Shown: positions 10,197 to 21,721, numbered from the stretch's first letter. The stretch is DNA of 64,000 nucleotides from Phosphuga atrata (GCA_944588485.1 OX155896.1:44451196-44515195), one strand, 5' to 3'. A program made the numbers and translations. Notes: a model not told the origin generated them from the letters alone.

Positions 10197-10822
10197 ATTG
10201 ATCTTGATTGAAAATATTTGAAAATAAATTGAATCAATTTATAAACATCTGGGAGTAAGCAATAAACCAAACATTTGTAATTTATTGTGGCAATTACTCT
10301 CCTATACGGAAATATGCGCAGTTTCTTGAACATTCCGTGATTACAGAGTGAAGATCGTTTCATGATATCTGTGGACGTGGGCAGATGATGCAGTCGCGTA
10401 CGTATTATCTTGATAATAGTGTTGCTATACAAACATGGCTTAAAAGTGCCGCTCGGGTCATTATAAAGGAAACTAGAGCCGAGACCGAGTTGATGTCTCA
10501 CTCGTCTCGATCGGACAGGTCGTGCAAGATATATATGTGGTTGTTATTTCTTCCCCTTAACTCATACTATGGTCTAATAGTCTTTTTCTTTTCGTAATGA
10601 AGACGTTAAGGATTCAAGGCTAATTAAAAAAAAAATTACTAGTTTGTTCTGAACAAGTTCCAACATGTTGACAAATATTCTATTACCAAGTAATTCAGAA
10701 AAAATATCGATTTTTTTCTTACCTAGTTTATTATTATATATTCTTTAATAATATTGGTTCATATTAAACCGATATTAAACGGATTACCTATTAAACTTCA
10801 ATACGTAATTACGCTTATTATA
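10197..10822. other. Unassigned sequence
   Basis: Moderately mixed composition to about 10,600, then A+T-rich. Open frames at 10,166-10,501 (minus) and 10,385-10,597 (plus) overlap each other and show no family motif. Confidence 0.4.
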
Positions 10823-11180
10823 GGGGAGATTTGCCAAATTTGGACCGTTGCCTAAATTGGACCACCATTGTAACTGGACCGGTATTAAACTAGCGTATAG
10901 TCCTGCTATAGTTTGACTATAGCTGTGTGACCGCTTTCTATAGTTCAACTATACGAATAGTTTTGGACTATACGAAGCGGTCAAACAGCGATAGTTAAAC
11001 TATATGTTATTTTCAATACCGTATATATGTAGCTTAAGACATTTTTTTTTAAATTGGTGAAGTATTCTTGCCTGTTAGAATACCTTCAAGCAAACGTATG
11101 TTTCCAATTTTTCAACAAACGTCTAGAACCGAAGAAGTAACAATGGTAGTCCAATTTAGGCAACGATCAAAATTCACAAA
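10823..11180. mobile_element. Palindromic MITE, ~355 bp
   Basis: The left end has CCGTTGCCTAAATTGGACCA and the right end its complement (TGGTAGTCCAATTTAGGCAA, few mismatches). An inner inverted repeat pairs TATAGTTTGACTATAG with CTATAGTTCAACTATA and again with AGTTAAACTATA, so the element is nearly all dyad. Target duplication not resolved. No coding capacity. Confidence 0.7.
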
Positions 11181-11690
11181 CCATCTTTAACCCAACCTAT
11201 ATTCTTTATTAATATTGGTTTCAATTAAATCGTGATTAAACTTATTTATTATTCTTTTTGTGATTCTAGTTAATAAACACTTTATACAACACACACGTTA
11301 TTAAATAATAGTTTCTACAATTAAAATAGATGAAACTAACAACACAAATTGGTCCATTATTTATTTAATATTATATAATTATGTCTGAGATTATTATTCT
11401 TGATTGAACATGACCTGTGCTTATTACAAACAAAAATCTGTCGACAGAAGTTGCATTTTTGTTTTATTATTTTGTCAATGTAGCAATTATGGGTGAGGTT
11501 TTAAATGGTTTTATTTAAATTATACATTTGAGACATTACAAACAAGCAACAGAAACATCAATCATGTGTCATGTAAGACATATGTTGGGAAAGCTTTCAC
11601 AGATCTTTTTTGGTAACATCGGAGAAAATTTTACAAATTGTTCAAAGAAAAATAATGTTCGAAATTATTTCATAGAGCTCAAATATTATT
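11181..11690. other. A+T-rich spacer
   Basis: No gene or terminal repeat recognised. Confidence 0.5.
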
Positions 11691-12345
11691 TTTGAATATT
11701 GTAGAAATAATTAAACTAATGGACTAATTGCTGCAATTAATTAGTCACAGTCTGAGAACTAGACTAGCTAGAACGGTTTAACTTATCTTAGCTTGTTTCT
11801 AGATTGCGTAGCTTTAAAGCAACGAAAACTAATCTAAATTAAGTCAACTAGTTTGTCTGTAATCAACAAATTAATGCGACTACTCCAAAATAGTTTAATC
11901 CGGGCAAAATCCGATCCAAATTTGGAGATTAATACCTCACAAATTGTGAACGAGTTCAGCTAAAATAGTCTAATTAGTCGAAATATTTCACTGCATTGTC
12001 TAGTTTTAAGACACTGAAAATAAAATTAGACCAAGTCAACTAGTTTGTTTACAATTGAAGAATTAGTGCATTTATTTCAAAATACTTTAATGCGGTCTAG
12101 GTGGAATTGAATTTTTACCATTAATTAAAATTAACATTATAGTTATATGTAGCTTTAAAGCAACGGAAACAAATTTGAACTAACTCAATAATTAACCTGT
12201 AGATAATCAACGAATAAGTGCGAGCACTCCAAAGAAGTTTAATGTAATGTAGACTAGGTTGAAACCAAAAGTTTCCATTAATTAGTCATAGTTTGAGAAC
12301 TAGACTAGCTGAAACAGTCCAACTATTCTTAACATGTTGCTCCAT
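11691..12345 (+). repeat. Dimeric ~440-bp satellite, plus orientation
   Basis: Two alternating ~200-220-bp monomers. One contains GAGAACTAGACTAGCT and GTAGCTTTAAAGCAAC. The other contains CTCACAA-TTGTGAAC and TGCATTGTCTAGTTTTAAG. Each is followed by AAGTCAACTAGTTTG and a TGTAAT(C/T)(A/G)A block. About 1.5 dimers are present. The same units appear at 17.7-18.3 kb (plus) and 19.9-21.1 kb (minus). Confidence 0.75.
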
Positions 12346-12520
12346 TGTGTAACATAAACCCAACAAGAGATCTCTATTTATAATTGCTTATCGACTTATA
12401 AGACGAAACTATAAAATATTTACGACCATTCCAGCCAGCAGAGACTTTGTTAATTGAAGTATAATAGCTACAAATATATGCAAACTACTTACCATGACTG
12501 AATAAAAGACCAATTATTCG

Positions 12521-12521
<1 letters not shown>

Positions 12522-12616
<95 letters not shown>
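12522..12616. repeat. (AT)n microsatellite
   Basis: Long TA/AT run with one GTATATAATAT interruption near 12,585-12,595. Confidence 0.98.
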
Positions 12617-12844
12617 CGTATATATTTGAAAATTATAATTATTACTTATCGGTATTAATTTGTTATGCCACTGTGTGTCTGTGTGCAAGAACGATCTGAT
12701 GGTCGAGTAATTGGTATAATCAGAAAGCAATTTATATTTAAAACGAAAGTGCGCTGCTCAATTATATTGTATCGCTTTAATATGTTGCTTTTAATTATCA
12801 CGTTTTATTTTGTTTGCAGTTTATTTTGATTTATATCATTACAG

Positions 12845-12931
12845 GGAATGGACCGAGTGCAGAAGATGAGACGGAGGAAGTTATGCGAATCAATAAAAGC
12901 ACAAGTTACTCTGAATCCTAGACACAGATGA
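12845..12931 (+). other. Possible host exon after splice acceptor
   Basis: A T-rich tract ending ATCATTACAG at 12,835-12,844 precedes a short segment richer in G+C than its surroundings. Two frames are open across it: one starts NGPSAEDETEEVMRINK and stops at 12,919-12,921; the other starts GMDRVQKMRRRKL and stops at 12,929-12,931. The acceptor plus local composition are compatible with a 3'-terminal exon of a host gene, but no family is recognised and a chance match is quite possible. Confidence 0.25.
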
Positions 12932-13129
12932 ATTGAGAAGGTTTTCCAAACGATTCTTTAAGGAATATTTTCTGTTAGATTGCATTCAGATTTGTTTTTA
13001 TATCGCTTGCTAGTCATAACTAATAGTTGTTGTATGTTATGATAGTCTATACAATTAGCAGTTTCTGAAATCGGTTATTTGCTTAAAACTTGTGCAGTTT
13101 TCTTTCGAATATTACGGTCTTGTATTCAA

Positions 13130-14338
13130 CCTTGGCTAATTGTGTCCAGTCTTGCTTATTTTCTAGCTTTCTACATTCTTGTCCAATATTTAACAGTTTT
13201 GTCTAGTCATTTATCAGTCTCGCCTTGTCATTTATCAGTCTGGTTTTGTCACATATCAGTCTTGTCCTGTCATTAACAGTCTCGTTCTGTCAGCTATCAG
13301 TGTTGTCTTGTCAGTTCATCAGTCTCGCCTTGTCATATATCAGTCTTGTCTTGTCATTTATCAGTCTTCTCTTGTCATATATGGGTCTCGCCTTGCCATT
13401 TATCAGTCTTGTTTTGTCATATATCAATTTTGTCCTGTCATTTATCAGTTTAGTTTTGACACTTATCAGTCTTGTGTTGTCATTTATCAGTCCTGTCTTG
13501 TCCTTTATCGGTCTTACATTGTCAATTATCAGTCTTGTATTGTCATATATCAGTCTGGTTTTGTCATTTATTAGTCTAGTTTCGTCATTTATTTTTTGTC
13601 TTGTCATTTATCAATCTTGTCTTGGCATTTATCAGTCTAGAGTTATCATTTGTTAGTCTTGTCTTGTCATTTATTAGTCCTGTCTTGCCATTTATCAGTC
13701 CTGTTTTGTTATATATCAGTTCGTCAGCTATCTCGTTTTATCAGCTATCAGTGTTGTCTTGTCATTTCATCAGTATCGCCTTGTCATATATCAGTGTTGT
13801 TTTGTTATTTATCAGTCTAGTTTGGTCATTATAAGTCTTGTCTTGTCATTTATTAGTCTTCTCTTGTCATATATGGGTCTCGCCTTGCCATATATCAGTC
13901 TTGTTTTGTCATATATCAATTTTGTCCTGTCATTCATCAGTCTAGTTTTGACACTTATCAGTCTTGTGTCATTTATCAGTCCTGTTTTGTCATTTATCGC
14001 TCTTACATTGTGATTTATCAGTCTTGTATTGTCATATATCAGTCTGGTTCTGTCATTTATCACTCTAGTTTCGTTATTTATTAGTCTTGTCTTGTCATTT
14101 ATCAATCTTGTCTTGGCATTTATCAGTCTAGTGCTATCATTTGTAAGTCTTGTCTGTCATTTATCAGTCTTGTTTTGTTATATATCAGTCTTGCCTTGTC
14201 ATTTATCAGTCTTGTTTTGTCATAAGTCAGTGTGATTTATCAGTCTAGTTTTGTCATTTATCAGTCTTGTCTTGTCATTTATCCGTTATCTCCTGTTATT
14301 TATCGGTCTCGCCTTGTCATTTATCAGTCTTGTTTAGT
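13130..14338 (+). repeat. 21-bp minisatellite CATTTATCAGTCTTGTCTTGT
   Basis: Roughly 55 degenerate units of 20-21 bp. Because 21 is divisible by three and stops are rare in the unit, long open frames arise on both strands (Ser-Leu-Val-Leu-Ser-Phe-Ile repeats on plus, Asn-Asp-Lys-Thr-Arg-Leu-Ile on minus). These are not genes. The array resumes at 15,229 after a retrotransposon insertion. Confidence 0.95.
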
Positions 14339-15228
14339 CTTTTTTTTCCTCTAACCAATGTGGGTCCAGTGGGATTAGCCCTTAAAACACTGCGGTCCAT
14401 TGGCCTATTGTATTTCCCAACATTGTTTCGTTCATGCAAATAGATCCAGTCCCTCTATTAGGTCCAGGATTCGATGTGCCATGTTTTTCACGGGGACTCT
14501 CTCAGCTGTAATATCAAGCTTGTGTCTCATACGTGCAATTGCTTCACAGTTGAAGATTATATGGGCGGCGGTTTCGTCCTCTTCATAGCATAACCTGCAT
14601 GATTCATCCTTCCAGATACCCATTTTAAGTAGGCATACCACAATTGCGATCTGCTTCCGTGGCAGTTGCAGGATTTCAGCAGTTCGAGTTTCCGATAGGT
14701 TTACTAACATTCGGTTGCTGTGTGTCAGACCATTCAAATTGACCCACTGTATACGGTGCTTAGTTGCTACCCATTTACAGATTTTATTTCGGGTCGTGGT
14801 CTTGGTAATGTAGGGTCCGCTTTCAGCAATGATGTTTGCCTTGCAGGCTCCATCTTTTGATAGCTTATCCGCCATTTCGTTACCCACCAGTCCCGTGTGG
14901 CTAGGCACCCAAGCGAGTGTGACCTTGTTATGCTTTGCCAGGGCTTTTAGGAACTGTAGACAGTCCCAAACTGTCTTGGATTTGAATTCGTGACATGCTA
15001 GAGCATTGATCGCAGTCTGACTGTCCGTGAAAATGCGGATGTTTCTACTTCTGTAGTCCATTCTCAAATTTTCAGGGGCACAGACCATGATAGCGTGTAT
15101 TTATGCTTGGAATACTGTGGCATGTGTCCCCAGGGGTACAGATAGGCTGCACCCCAGGGACAGTCCATAGATTCCTGCGCCAGTACCACTGTCCTTCTTG
15201 GAGCCGTCTGTATACCAATCCAGTCCTC
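14339..15228 (-). pseudogene. LINE RNase H domain and 3' end inserted in minisatellite
   Basis: Minus-strand C-terminal part of a LINE ORF2 with an RNase H domain, which removes RNA from the RNA-DNA hybrid. From high to low coordinate: WYTDGSKKDSGTGAGIYG near 15,205 (first Asp), FTDSQTAINAL near 15,010 (second Asp), AWVPSHTGLVGNEMADKL near 14,890 (terminal Asp), and a zinc-type CRLCYEEDETAAHIIFNC near 14,560. The Glu expected in QAEIHAI is a TAA stop near 15,102. The T-run at 14,339-14,347 is the poly(A) tail on the minus strand. The insertion splits the 21-bp array. Upstream RT and endonuclease are absent. Confidence 0.9.
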
Positions 15229-15535
15229 CAGTCATTTATTAGTCTTGTCTTGTCATTTATCAGTCTTGTCTTGGCATTTATCAGTCCAGTTTCGTCACTT
15301 ATCAGTCTTGTATTGTCATTTATCAGTCTTCTCTTGTTATTTATCGGTCTCGCCTTGTCATTTATTAGTCTTATTTAGTCATTCATTAGTCTTGTCCTGC
15401 CATTTATCAATCATGTCTTGTCATTTATCAGTCTTGTTTGTCATTTGTCAGTCTTGTCCTGTCATTTATCAGTCTAGTTTAGTCATTTATCCGTCTTGTC
15501 TTGTTATTTATTCGTCTTGTCTAGTTGTAAAGCCA
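15229..15535 (+). repeat. 21-bp minisatellite, second block
   Basis: Continuation of the 13.1-14.3 kb array beyond the inserted LINE, ending where LINE family N copy 1 begins. Confidence 0.95.
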
Positions 15536-17410
15536 CCAAGTGCGACATCTTGGTAATCCAATAATCCAAGAAACCCACAGAGGCCCCACTGCACGGAGAC
15601 CCAAAATCGAGGAAATGAGACTGGTCTTGGAAAGGCCCAATGATCAGTACCGAGTACCGAAGCGCAGTATTTGCAAGACCTGATCTTGAAATCCGATCTG
15701 CGGCATTCACGTCGCATGACAACATTGAGATTATTACAGTGGAGGTAAAGCCGCTCACAGTCGCGAGAATATACAAACCGCCCAATGAAGCCTTCGAATT
15801 TAAAGAGGCTTCCAACTTACGGTCGCAAGACGGGAGGATCGTGCTGGGCGATTTCAACTGCCACAGCACAATATGGGGATATAGCTAAACCGATAAAAAT
15901 GGAGCTGAACTAGAGAACTGGGCAGAGAAGAAGAACTTGCACCTGATACACGACCCCAAACAGCCTCCGTCTTTCAGTAGCGGTCGCTGGAGAAGAGGCT
16001 ATAGCCCAAATAACATTTTTGGCTCGGACAAACTTGTTCCCCTAACAACAAAACATAGAAAATCCACTCCCAAAAACACAGCACCGCCCCATTATAAGCG
16101 TAATCTATGCAGCAGAGAGGCTTGAAAGTGTCCCCTCCAAAAGGCGATAAAATTTCAGGAAGGCAAGATAAAATGAGCTTACAGCTGATCTGACCCTGAG
16201 ATCACCTCTCTGAAAGCAAATCCCGAAAACTTCGATGCTTTCATCAACACCATCAAGAGACTATCAAGAAAACACATCCCAAGGAGATGCAGAACCGAAT
16301 ACATACCAGGTCTTACTCCAGAACCCACTGAAGAGGTATCAAACCCTATATGAGGACGACATCTTCTCTGAGGATACCATAAATACAAGCGAAGATCTGA
16401 TGCAATCAATCTCTAGAGCTAATTCCGATAAGTGGCGAACGATGATTGAAGATCTGGATATGGAACAGAATAGCCGCCCTGCCTGGAGATTTTCTCAAAA
16501 ATGTTAGCAACGACCCCACAAGTGCTACTCCGAACTTGACACTGGTGACTCCAGACCAAATCGCACACCAACTGCTAACTAACGGAAAGATCCAAAGAAA
16601 TGCCGCTAAAACTCGAATATAAAGGGATCCAGACAACGAAACCGAATAGGAATATCATCCGGAAGCTCACTGGCACAAGATGGGGAGCGTAGAATGAAGT
16701 GCTGCGTAAGCCGGCCCTTGCTCTCAGTGTCCCTACTGCCGAGTACGCGGCACCAGTGTGGTTCAACTCGGTGTACGCAAGACATGTCGACGTGGCCATA
16801 AACGAGACGTGCAGGATTATGACAGGCTGCCTAAGACCGACACCTGTCGAGAAGCTGTACCGTCTATCTGAAATTGCCCCAGCATACGTCAGACGCAAAG
16901 TAGCATCCGAAACAGAGCAGCAGAAGCAGATCCGAGATAGGCGATAGGCGGCACCTTCTAGACGGTCAACAACCAGAAAGGCGACGACTCAAATCGAAGA
17001 AGAGCTTTCTCCAACATACGCAACAACTGCAGACATGCCCAAAACAACGCCGCATAGAACTATGGAAAGAAACACCCAAACCTGCGGATCGAACCCAGAG
17101 AGGAACTCCCAAAGAGAAAAGTTTTACCATACGCGACATCGAAACCACTGAACAGACTAAGGACAGCAGTAACGCGAACAAATCGAACAGGATGAGATGG
17201 GTAATGCCTGTGGATGACGAGCTATGTGAACGCGGGGGGCTTCAGAGCGACAGCCACCTTCTCAGATGTGCCAACATGGGAGAGGCATGCACGATGGAGG
17301 ACCTAATTGTGGCAAACGACAGGGCGATAGACGCTGCCAACTATTGCAAAGGAAGGGTCTGAATGTAAACACGGATGTCTCGGACTCGGAAATGAATGAG
17401 TTGTAAATAC
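15536..17410 (+). pseudogene. LINE family N copy 1, RT core deleted
   Basis: Jockey/I-group LINE with an APE-type endonuclease. Endonuclease blocks ARIYKPPNEAFEF and VLGDFNCHSTIWGYS lie at 15,740-15,890, followed by WRRGYSPNNIF near 15,990. Comparison with copy 2 (46.8-49.7 kb) shows colinearity until GACAACGAAACCGA near 16,650. The sequence then jumps to the copy 2 position near 49,147 (AGGAATA-TATCAT). About 1 kb with all RT catalytic motifs is therefore missing. After the junction come EYAAPVWFNSVYARHVDVA and INETCRIMTGCLRPTPVEK (16,740-16,865), and near 17,210 a tail with WVMPVDDELCE. The 3' end CTCGGACTCGGAAATGAATG is shared with copy 2. Many stops and frameshifts. Confidence 0.9.
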
Positions 17411-17690
17411 ATGCAGAAGCTTAAAACAAACGGAACACAGCCTGAATATATAAATATATTCAGCCTGTTCGGAGCTCTATAACAATTATTGAGATTCAAA
17501 TATTGATTGTCTTTTTGGGACTACCAAAACAAATCTCACATGAAATTTGTAAGTTATTTTATACCAGAATAAGCAAATAAATAGTTAATTATTTTTTATG
17601 TAGCACGTCTGAAAACTGTAGAATACTAGTAATAAATAGTTCTAAAAATATATTTTGTAGTTCTTACTAATAAACATGTTTCAGCATTTG
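17411..17690. other. A+T-rich spacer
   Basis: No gene recognised. Confidence 0.5.
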
Positions 17691-18270
17691 TTAGACATAT
17701 CTGTGCTTCACAAATTTTGAGATTAATACCTCGCAACTTGTTAGCTGGAGTAGTTGGAACAGTCTAATTAGTCGTAATTTCTAACGGGATTATCTAGTTG
17801 TATGACACTGAGATCTAAACTGAACCAAGTGAACTAGTTTGTCTGCAATTGCAGAATTAGTCTAGCTGCTCCAAAATACTTTAATATACAAGTTGAATCA
17901 AATTTTTGCCATTAATTAGTCATAGAGAACTAGACTAACTGAAACAGTCCAACTAGTCTTACTCTGTCGCTGTATTATGTAGCTTTAAAGCGACATAAAT
18001 TAATCTGGACTAAATCAATGAGTTTATCTTTAATCAGCAAATTAGTGTGACCATTCCAAAATAGTATAATCTGAAGTAAACCCAATCCAAATTTTAAGAT
18101 TAATACGTCACAACTTGTGAACTGGACTAGCTAGAAGTCTAGTTAGCCGTAATTTTTCACTGCATTGTCTAACTTTATGTCACTAGAAACTAAACTAGAC
18201 GAGGTCAACTCGTTCGTCTGTAATTGAAGAATTAGTTTATCCACTCCAAAACTCGAAGTAATAATAAGTT
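17691..18270 (+). repeat. Dimeric ~440-bp satellite, plus orientation
   Basis: Same alternating monomers as 11.7-12.3 kb: CACAACTTGTGAACTGGAC, TAATTAGTCGTAATTT, then GAACTAGACTAACTGAAACA and GTAGCTTTAAAGCGAC. Confidence 0.8.
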
Positions 18271-18892
18271 TAGTCACTATAAAACTAAATATTTTTTTTA
18301 ATTTTGCGTCTGTAAAGGACTCATAACAGCACTCATATGCGTACGGTTATGGCTCGCCGAGTGCGATACAATTTTCTAATATGTATAGACGATTTTTTTA
18401 TTTAGAAATGGCATGAAAGGGCGCCAAATAGAAAAAAAAATACTATAAAAAACTCGTTCATAAGGCGTTTTTCAGCACTTGTTCATTATAAAACTCCTCG
18501 TTACGCTCGTCGTTTTCCAAACTTGGACGCGTGCTGTAAAATCGCACTTTAATATTCTATGAATGCTGCGTCTACTTACGAACTAGTCTAACTAGATTTG
18601 TAAATTAAATATAGGAGTAGATTGTTACGTGGTCCATGTTTAAACTAGAACTTGTTGTCTAGAGTCGTCTAGAACAACTTGTCTAGTTAGTCTCAAGTTT
18701 GAAAAAAATCTAAAATTAAATGGTCGGTTCTGCAACAACTTGTTTAACTAGTCACAAGTTTGAGTAGGATCTTCAAACTAAGACTAAATGACTAATAAAA
18801 AATTAACAAACTAGTTTTCATAAAACTATATTTTTAATTAAAAGTTGAACAACTCGTCTAGTTAGTCTCAAGTTTGAAAATAATCCAAAACT
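18271..18892. repeat. Diverged satellite-related segment
   Basis: 18,271-18,570 is unassigned, with one moderately G+C-rich patch. From 18,580 the motif AACTTGTCTAGTTAGTCTCA followed by AGTTTGA recurs at roughly 100-130-bp spacing, apparently related to the 440-bp satellite monomers. It continues beyond the MITE at 18,893-19,146 to about 19,240. Confidence 0.5.
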
Positions 18893-19146
18893 AAGGTCTC
18901 CCGCGCACTGGGTGGCTTGGCTGCGGCGGCCGAAATATTTGAGCAGTCAATCGACGGCCAGTTGGGACCCTTTCGTCAAGGGATATGGATAAAATATATT
19001 TGGCTGCTAGAACAAGTGCGTGGAGACTGACGGCAGCCACAAACATGCGCTACACTCGCGTATCCCATTGGCTGCCGTTCAATCAGGCGTGTTCGCACTA
19101 GGCAGCTTGGCTGCTCAACCAGGCTGCCTAGTGCACGGGAGGCCTT
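18893..19146. mobile_element. G+C-rich MITE, ~254 bp
   Basis: Ends AAGGTCTCCCGCGCACTGGG and the complement of AAGGCCTCCCGTGCACTAGG pair over about 30 bp with a few mismatches. Left flank CTAA and right flank TTAA are compatible with a TWA-type duplication, but this is not exact. It is markedly richer in G+C than the satellite it interrupts; the satellite motif continues on both sides. No coding capacity. Confidence 0.75.
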
Positions 19147-19259
19147 AACGGTTGGATCTACAACAACTTGTCTAACTAGTCTCAAGTTTAAGTGCAATCT
19201 TCGACTAAATGTTTCCTGTCTTAACAAACTAGTTTCCATAAAACTATTTCTGTAATCAA

Positions 19260-19880
19260 AATTAGCATATTTATTCGTTAAATTGCACTAAATAAATATA
19301 GTTCTGCATGATATTGTAAACCTCGTAAACTTTCTAAAGGTTATTAACTGACTTTAATCTTCATGAAAAATGTTTACAAAACAACATTCAAAGTTTCTCG
19401 AAATTATACATTTCACGCCTTATAACTCAATAACTTTTCGCGCGTTTTATTGCATTATTTTCTCCGCTTAAACAAAAAATACGCGAAAAGAAAACAGAAC
19501 AAGTGTGTAACTGGACTCCTTAAAACAGAAACGGGTTTTTACCGGCTCCGTATTTATCACCGCCACTGTTTCACGTTGCATCGACTCCAATTTCCAAAAA
19601 CAAACAACAAAAAAATCGAAATGCAAATAAAAATAAATTGGCAAAACGTCTTAAGCCGGATTCAGTATCCTGTTTCAATTTTTAATACATTATTATCAAA
19701 ATTATAATTGATATCAACATTATTTATAACCTAATTTAATTCATCAAATATTATTATTATAACCTATTTTAGAACACTATAACGATATAACATTATTATA
19801 ACATTTTTCCTCATTGGGAGACGTTAAAACTATTATTATTGCAAGTTTCAAATTCTTCAAAATAAAAGATTAATTCATTG
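19260..19880. other. A+T-rich spacer
   Basis: Contains an 85-codon open frame (19,450-19,707) that is Lys/Asn-rich with no recognised motif. No other feature seen. Confidence 0.4.
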
Positions 19881-21125
19881 AGAATTAATCTCAACATGAA
19901 CATTGGATTTAGTCCAGATTAACTATTTCGGAGTAGTCGCACTAATTTGTTGATTACAGACAAACTAGACAACTTAGTCTAGAGTAGTTTACTTTGCTTT
20001 AAAGCTACGCAATGAAGCGACAAAGTAAGACTAGTTGGATAGTCTTAGCCGATCTAGTTCTCAAGTTATGAGTAAATAATTTGACAACATTTGGATTCAA
20101 TTTACAATTAGTTTACATTAAAATATTTTGGAGTGGATAAACTAATTCTTCAATTATAGACGAACTGGTTGATTTAGTCTAGTTTAGTCTTCTGTTTCAT
20201 AAAGATAGATAATCCGGTGAGAAATTACGACAAAATAGACTTTTCTAGCTAGTCCAGTTCAAAACTTGTGACTTGTGGTCGTACTAATTTGTTGTTTATA
20301 GACATTTTTTTTTTCTCTAACCAATGTGGGTCCAGGGGGTTTAGCCCTTAAAACACTGCGGCACATTGGCCTTTTGTATTTCCCCACATTGTTTCGTTCA
20401 TGCAAATAGATCCAGTCTCTCTATCAGGTCCAGGATTCTATGTGCCATGTTTTTCACGGTGATTACAAACTAGTTGACTTAGTAAAGATTATTTTTAATT
20501 GCTTTAAAACTACACCAGTATGCAACAAATTAAAACTAATTGAACTACTCTAGCTAGTCTAGTTCTCAAGCTATGATTAATTAATAGCAACATTTTGATT
20601 GAACCCATTCTACATGAAAGTAGTTTGGAGTAGATACACTAATTCCTCAATTACAGATAAACTAGTTGTTTATCTAGTAGTAGATTAGACTGTTCTAGCT
20701 AGTCTAGTTCACAATTTGACGTATTAATCTCATAATAATTTAGGAAAAGATAATAAAGGATTTAGTCCAGATTTAACTACTTTGGAATGTGGCACAAATT
20801 GCTTGATAACAGTCAAACTAAACAACTAAGTCCAGATTAGTCTTTGTAGCTTTAAAGCGACATAATCAAACAACAAACAAATCGCAGTTACACTATTCCA
20901 TCTTGTGTAGTTCTCAAGCTATAAGTAATTAATGACAACAATTGTATTACACCTAGTCTACATTAAAATGTTTTGGAAGTAAATGCAATAAATCTGCAAT
21001 TACAGACAAACTAGTTTCGTCTAGTCTAGTTTTCAGGGGTTTAAAACTGGATAATGCAGTAGGAAATTACGACTAATAAGACTGTTCTAGTCAGTCCAGT
21101 TCGCAAGTTGTGAGGTTTAAAAAAT
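19881..21125 (-). repeat. Dimeric ~440-bp satellite, minus orientation
   Basis: Reverse-complement copies of the 11.7 and 17.7 kb satellite: TAGTCTAGTTCTCAAG, GCTTTAAAGCTACGCA and CTAGTCCAGTTC-CAAGTTGTGA occur alternately through the block, about 2.5-3 dimers. It is interrupted at 20,305-20,461 by a LINE 3' end. Confidence 0.75.
20305..20461 (-). mobile_element. Severely 5'-truncated LINE 3' end
   Basis: 157 bp nearly identical to the 3' end of the RNase H LINE at 14,339-14,485: T-run, then CTCTAACCAATGTGGGTCCA, TTAAAACACTGCGG and TGTGCCATGTTTTTCACGG. The copy stops there, so it is a dead-on-arrival insertion in the satellite. It shows that the 14.3-kb family was active more than once here. 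Confidence 0.9.
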
Positions 21126-21580
21126 TTTGTTTAATAAAACAATTTCTCGTAAATAATTGTGTAAAACGTTTTTTTACGGTTTGGCTAATAAAATGATATT
21201 TGTTTTTATTTTGTGCCATGCAAGGTGCTCACGTTTTCTGCAGACTAAACCAGAGCCCAATAAATAACTTCTGGTTTCGGTGTTTGTCTTTTGCTCAGGT
21301 TTATTTTTCACGCGGTTTTCTCCTTTATTTACGTTCTCCTTCTGTTTGCATATGTAGTATACGCGTTTCGACATTTCACGAATTAAACCATTAAAACGGC
21401 TTGTGCAACGACATCCACAAACCAGCAACATTTGATTTATTACTTTTAAAATCTGGGAGATTACGAAATTCTTCATAAATAAATACGTAATAAAAGCTTT
21501 ACGTAATAAATTATATTAAACTACCCAAAAATATTTATTCATTTTAAGGTCTGGACGTTTTAATTAATTTAACATTTATT
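21126..21580. other. Unassigned sequence
   Basis: Open frames on both strands (21,174-21,476 minus; 21,200-21,394 plus) overlap and show no family motif. No repeats recognised. Confidence 0.4.
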
Positions 21581-21598
21581 ATATTACTAGTATATTAC

Positions 21599-21721
21599 CA
21601 TGGTACATTCTTCTTCTTTTCCTGTGGTGCTACAGTCCTGGTAAACTTTGACGTTTCCTTCCCTTGCCTACACTTATGCTTGGTGTCTAGATCTTAGACA
21701 CAAGTATAGGGATACTTTGGT
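21599..21721 (-). mobile_element. Short RTE-type retroposon with 18-bp flanking repeat
   Basis: A ~123-bp segment flanked by exact 18-bp copies of ATATTACTAGTATATTAC at 21,581-21,598 and 21,722-21,739. Its left end, TTCTTCTTCTTTTCC, reads on the minus strand as an AAGAAGAAG-type 3' tail, typical of RTE elements and the SINEs they move. The flanking repeats fit a target-site duplication, although the local sequence is itself repetitive in TATTAC. Confidence 0.6.

Noticed and set aside
10166..10597. Overlapping 111- and 70-codon frames
   Set aside because: Opposite strands of the same segment, no family pattern, and one overlaps the minisatellite.
13225..14105. Overlapping open frames of 77-143 codons on both strands
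   Set aside because: They are translations of the 21-bp minisatellite; the repeat length and lack of stops explain them.
19450..19707. 85-codon frame as a host gene
   Set aside because: Lys/Asn-rich in A+T-rich DNA, with no recognised motif, splice signals or conserved block.
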